From the NCBI GenBank assembly GCA_964465155.1, contig CAYXIH010000080.1, positions 1 to 8,625 on the forward strand: DNA of 8,625 bases, in the 5' to 3' direction. Origin of the DNA: Spiro-02 sp964465155 (lineage in GTDB: Bacteria; Spirochaetota; Spirochaetia; Sphaerochaetales; Sphaerochaetaceae). Shown here piece after piece: positions 5,436 through 8,625 of this stretch. Both the position numbers and the translations under genes were made by a program. The first letter of the stretch is position 1, and each line of letters starts with the position of its first letter. Under the pieces are notes generated by a model. It searched no databases. It worked only from the letters and a program-made list of their open reading frames with translations, and was not told the origin of the DNA.

Positions 5436-7112
5436 ATGGCTGATACAACAAAGGGCGCCGGACCAAAGTACGTTTCCGTCGCTACGTTGAGCCTGATGAC
5501 GGTCGCCGCCGTCGTAAGTCTCAGAGGCTTGCCGATGATGGCAGCAGAAGGCCTTTCAATGGTCTTCTACATTCTGTTTGCTACCTTCATCTTCCTGTTG
5601 CCCGCGGCAATGGTGTCCGCTGAGCTGGGAAGCATGTTCTACGACAAGAAAGGTGGCGTATACGACTGGGTCAAGGCTGGAATGGGGACGAAGTGGGGCT
5701 TCGTCGCAGTCTGGCTGCAGTGGATCCAGAACGTGGTATGGTATCCGACGGTCCTTGGCTTTGCCGCTGGATGTCTTGCATACCTGTTCAAACCAGCTGG
5801 TGGTGCTGCCGCGAATACCCTTGCGAACAATGGTATCTACACCGGTATCGTGATCCTGGTCATCTACTGGATTTCTTCCTTGATCGCACTGCGCGGTTCA
5901 ACAGCCGTCAACAAAGTCACCAAATGGGGTGTTGTACTTGGTACCATCCTCCCCGGCATACTGGTAATCTTCTTTGCAATCCTTTGGATAGCAACCGGCC
6001 ATGCAGTTGAATTCCTCAACAACGAGACATTCAAGCAGGCTGCAGCGAACCATGTACATCCCGTCTTCTTCCCGCATATCACCGGGCTAGGGAGCATCTC
6101 CTTCCTTGCTGGAATAGTCCTGTTGTTCGCAGGCGTTGAAGTCCAGGCCGTACAGGTCATGCAGATGAAGGACCCCCGCAAGCAGTTCCCAATGGCAATG
6201 TTGGTCGCTTCGGTCATCATCTTCATCATCTTCTTGCTTGGCTCGCTGGGCGTCGCCATTGTGGTTCCTGTCGCCCAGCTGACTTCTGGTGCAGGACTGA
6301 CCACTGGCTTGCTCATCGCATTCCAGAACATGTTTGAAGTCTTCCATATGGGCTGGCTGGTTCCCGTCATGGGCTTGCTCATGGCATTCGGAGCCATCGG
6401 TGGCGTCATGTCCTGGATTACCGGACCTTCCCGCTCCCTGTTGCTGACTGCACAGGAGGGAAACCTTCCCCCGTCCATGGCCAAGACCAACAAGTATGGA
6501 TCTCCCGTTTCGTTGATCATAGTCCAGCTGGTCATAGTATCACTCCTGGCCTGCCTGTACTTCATCATGAAGGACGTCAGCATCGCGTTCTACATCCTGT
6601 CTGCAATGACCGTCACCCTCTACCTTGGCATGTACATGCTGATGTTCATCTCCGCCATCAGGCTCAGATATACACAGCCCAATGCTACCAGGGCATTCAA
6701 GATTGGTGGTGGCAACTGGGGTATGTGGATTATCGCTGGCATTGGCTTCCTGGGTGTCCTGTTCGCCTTCATCGTAGGATTCTTCCCACCGACCAGCTTG
6801 ACGATTGGAAACAATGGTTTGTATGTCGCACTCGTGGCGGCTGGCTTGATCATCTTCGTCGGAGCACCGCTTTTGATGCAGAAGTTCAAGAAGCCCTCAT
6901 GGATGCCGAAAGTAGTTGCTTCGACTCCTGGCTCCGCTGCCGCCGCTTCGGCTGCCGCGACTGCACAGACGTCTACGACGGCAGATGCCGCAGCTCCCAA
7001 GGCTGCTCCTACTGCCGCACCCGCTTCCAAGACCGCTGAGCCGGCACAACCTGCATCCAGCAGCGACGCCAGCAAGCAGAATAGTTCACAGAAAACAGGA
7101 GACACAAAATGA
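5436..7112 (+). CDS. gadC: Glutamate/GABA antiporter GadC
   Basis: A 558-residue APC-superfamily inner-membrane antiporter that exchanges external glutamate for GABA made by GadB. It is strongly similar to E. coli GadC (511 residues), with about 12 hydrophobic segments between 12 and 482. Conserved signatures include the GVEVQAVQVMQMKDPRKQFPMAML region (E. coli GVEAS...NEMSNP) at 233-256, SWITGPSRSLLLTAQ (326-340) and GFFPPTSL (448-455). The main difference is the C-terminus. E. coli has a C-plug rich in His/Arg/aromatics that closes the channel at neutral pH; here residues 485-558 are KKPSWMPKVV, then an Ala/Pro/Ser/Thr-rich disordered tail with no His or Arg. The start at 5436 matches the start of homology; an upstream in-frame start at 5325 adds no conserved sequence. 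It overlaps gadB by 4 bp. Confidence 0.95.
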   Translation: MADTTKGAGPKYVSVATLSLMTVAAVVSLRGLPMMAAEGLSMVFYILFATFIFLLPAAMVSAELGSMFYDKKGGVYDWVKAGMGTKWGFVAVWLQWIQNVVWYPTVLGFAAGCLAYLFKPAGGAAANTLANNGIYTGIVILVIYWISSLIALRGSTAVNKVTKWGVVLGTILPGILVIFFAILWIATGHAVEFLNNETFKQAAANHVHPVFFPHITGLGSISFLAGIVLLFAGVEVQAVQVMQMKDPRKQFPMAMLVASVIIFIIFLLGSLGVAIVVPVAQLTSGAGLTTGLLIAFQNMFEVFHMGWLVPVMGLLMAFGAIGGVMSWITGPSRSLLLTAQEGNLPPSMAKTNKYGSPVSLIIVQLVIVSLLACLYFIMKDVSIAFYILSAMTVTLYLGMYMLMFISAIRLRYTQPNATRAFKIGGGNWGMWIIAGIGFLGVLFAFIVGFFPPTSLTIGNNGLYVALVAAGLIIFVGAPLLMQKFKKPSWMPKVVASTPGSAAAASAAATAQTSTTADAAAPKAAPTAAPASKTAEPAQPASSSDASKQNSSQKTGDTK

Positions 7113-8524
7113 TCACAACTGACAGTGCAAAGATCAAAGCAGTAAGACAAGACTTCGAGGACGACCGATTTGCGGCATCCGATGTTGCGGGTACCCTTCC
7201 AAGCTTGAAGCTCCCACAGCAGGAGAGTGATCCCCGTGACATCTACCAGGCAGTCCATGACGAACTGATCTTCGACGGCAATGCCCGCCAGAACCTCGCA
7301 ACCTTCTGCCAGACTTGGTCTGAGCCCCAGGTCCACAAGTTGATGGACGAGAGCATCAGCAAGAACATGATCGACAAGGACGAATATCCTGAGACTGCAG
7401 CTCTTGAGCAGCGCTGCATCCATATGATCGCCGACTTGTGGCATTCCCCCGAAGCCGCCACGACCATGGGTTCGTCAGCTATCGGTTCATCAGAGGCAGC
7501 AATGCTTGGTGGCTTGGCAATGAAGTGGCGCTGGAGACAGAAGATGCAGGCAGCAGGCAAAGATACCAGCAAGCCGAACATCATTTGGGGACCCGTACAG
7601 GTATGCTGGCTGAAGTTTGCCAAGTATTGGGACATCGAAGTCCGCGAGATTCCAATGGAAGGCAACCGCCTGATCATGAACGCTGAGGAAGTGATCAAGC
7701 GCTGCGACGAGAACACCATTGGTGTCGTTCCTACCTTGGGCGTCACCTATACCGGTCAGTATGAACCCGTCAAGGAAGTTTCCGATGCACTGGACCAGCT
7801 GCAGAAAGAGAAGGGATGGGACATTCCTATCCATGTGGATGCAGCATCCGGCGGTTTCCTTGCACCGTTCATCGAACCAGACCTGCTTTGGGACTTCAGG
7901 CTTCCTCGTGTCAAGTCTATCAACGCATCCGGACATAAGTTCGGCCTCGCTCCCCTTGGCATGGGCTGGGTGATCTTCCGCCAGGCGGTAGATCTTCCTA
8001 CCGACCTGATCTTCTACGTGAACTATCTGGGTGGCAACATGCCGACCTATGCAATCAACTTCTCACGCCCCGCAGGCCAGATCATCAGCCAGTACTACCT
8101 GCTGACCAGACTTGGCATGGAAGGCTACACGAGGATCCAGCAGACCTCCTACGACGTCGCTGCATACATCAACACCGAAGTCGCAAAGATGGGCCTGTTC
8201 CAGACTGCATGCGACGGCAACCCCAAGACCGGTATTCCTGCCGTGTCCTGGAGCCTGAAGGACGGTACCAACCCCGGCTTCACGCTGTACGATCTCTCCG
8301 ATCGCCTGCGCGTCACCGGCTGGCAGGCACCTGCCTACTCGATGTTGCCCAACCGCACTGACTTGGTAGTCCAGAGAGTATTGTGCCGCCATGGTTTCTC
8401 AATGGAGATGGCTGCACAGTTCATCGCTGACATGCAGGCTGCAATCGCACACTTCGACAAGCACCCGATCGTGAAGCCGATGACTGCTGCGGAGACTGCA
8501 GGATTCAACCATACCGGTAGGTAA
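7109..8524 (+). CDS. gadB: Glutamate decarboxylase GadB (PLP-dependent)
   Basis: A 471-residue cytosolic enzyme that converts glutamate to GABA plus CO2 and consumes one proton, the core of the Gad acid-resistance system. It is close in length and sequence to E. coli GadB (466). PLP residues are present with an offset of +1: S127/S128 phosphate-binding (GSSEAA), T213, D244 (HVDAASGGF), H276 and the Schiff-base K277 (INASGHKFGLAPLG). NARQNLATFCQTW (58-70) and SRPAGQIISQYY (319-330) are also conserved. The C-terminus ends GFNHTGR, so the autoinhibitory His465 of E. coli (SFKHT end) is kept as H468, with two extra residues after the Thr. ATGA at 7109-7112 overlaps the gadC stop, suggesting translational coupling. 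Its own ribosome binding site AGGAGA (7097-7102) is 6 nt upstream. A strong terminator follows. Confidence 0.97.
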   Translation: MITTDSAKIKAVRQDFEDDRFAASDVAGTLPSLKLPQQESDPRDIYQAVHDELIFDGNARQNLATFCQTWSEPQVHKLMDESISKNMIDKDEYPETAALEQRCIHMIADLWHSPEAATTMGSSAIGSSEAAMLGGLAMKWRWRQKMQAAGKDTSKPNIIWGPVQVCWLKFAKYWDIEVREIPMEGNRLIMNAEEVIKRCDENTIGVVPTLGVTYTGQYEPVKEVSDALDQLQKEKGWDIPIHVDAASGGFLAPFIEPDLLWDFRLPRVKSINASGHKFGLAPLGMGWVIFRQAVDLPTDLIFYVNYLGGNMPTYAINFSRPAGQIISQYYLLTRLGMEGYTRIQQTSYDVAAYINTEVAKMGLFQTACDGNPKTGIPAVSWSLKDGTNPGFTLYDLSDRLRVTGWQAPAYSMLPNRTDLVVQRVLCRHGFSMEMAAQFIADMQAAIAHFDKHPIVKPMTAAETAGFNHTGR

Positions 8525-8541
8525 GGTTTCGTAGGTTCCAA

Positions 8542-8572
8542 CGTCGGAGCCGTAACCTCCGACGATGTTTTT
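8542..8572 (+). terminator. Intrinsic terminator after gadB
   Basis: A perfect 8-bp GC-rich stem, CGTCGGAG (8542-8549) and CTCCGACG (8557-8564), has a 7-nt loop and is followed after ATG by TTTTT (8568-8572). It begins 18 nt after the gadB stop. On the minus strand the stem lacks a downstream T-run, so it acts mainly for gadCB. Confidence 0.85.
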
Positions 8573-8573
8573 C

Positions 8574-8625
8574 TCAATCCTCTCCCTGATTTTTTGTTGG
8601 GCCATCTGCAACGTTGTTGTAGGTG
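8574..8625 (-). CDS. Possible 3' end of a convergent gene (partial, runs off the window)
   Basis: One minus-strand frame is open from the window edge and stops with TGA at 8576-8574, giving a C-terminus of 16 residues: TYNNVADGPTKNQGED. It is hydrophilic and ends immediately right of the terminator, the layout expected for convergent genes. Only 16 codons are visible and two other minus frames are also open, so this is a guess. The family cannot be named. Confidence 0.25.
   Translation of the reverse strand, partial: TYNNVADGPTKNQGED

Noticed and set aside
6620..7444. Long minus-strand ORF (274 codons) across the gadC/gadB junction
   Set aside because: It is antisense to two confidently identified genes and its composition mirrors the Ala-rich gadC tail. 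No ribosome binding site.
8399..8611. Minus-strand ORF overlapping the end of gadB
   Set aside because: It overlaps gadB by about 125 bp and crosses the terminator hairpin; the frame ending at 8574 fits gene layout better.
1..8625. CRISPR array, tRNA, rRNA or insertion sequence
   Set aside because: No regular repeat-spacer array, cloverleaf-like sequence, or transposase is seen anywhere in the window.

Overview
The window carries four structural blocks. It probably comes from a spirochaete, with Sphaerochaeta-like bacteria my best guess. The basis is moderate GC, two lipoproteins and one barrel-type protein that look like LPP20-domain proteins, and a gadC-gadB acid-resistance pair in a diderm. 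The taxonomy is inference from gene style, not a database match.

Left edge (1-402): an AT-rich, gene-free stretch with three sets of evenly spaced direct repeats (21, 30 and 24 bp periods) leads to a -10-like box and a strong ribosome binding site. These precede a short ORF (307-486). Its first 32 codons look like an ordinary N-terminus, but from codon 33 it runs antisense through the 3' end of the next gene. It looks like a gene start cut off at a rearrangement junction near position 403.

Envelope block (403-4711): a 733-residue exported protein on the minus strand has an LPP20-like N-terminal region, a long coiled coil and a C-terminal beta-barrel-like part ending in Phe. It is divergent from a tight plus-strand operon of two paralogous small lipoproteins and a GNAT acetyltransferase. 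The divergent promoter region lies at 2605-2747. All three envelope proteins appear to share one domain type, so the locus may build a single envelope assembly of unknown function.

Purine deaminase (4705-5190, minus): a guanine deaminase-like enzyme whose stop codon overlaps that of the acetyltransferase by 7 bp.

Acid-resistance block (5436-8564): gadC (glutamate/GABA antiporter) and gadB (glutamate decarboxylase) overlap by 4 bp and end at a strong intrinsic terminator. GadB imports no substrate itself: GadC brings glutamate in, GadB consumes a cytosolic proton to make GABA, and GadC exports GABA. GadB keeps the C-terminal histidine known for pH autoinhibition, but GadC lacks the E. coli C-plug and has an Ala/Pro/Ser/Thr-rich tail instead. 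The 245-bp leader between guaD and gadC has a large inverted repeat, a second nested hairpin and a G7 tract acting as the ribosome binding site. At the right edge a minus-strand gene may end at 8574, convergent with gadB.
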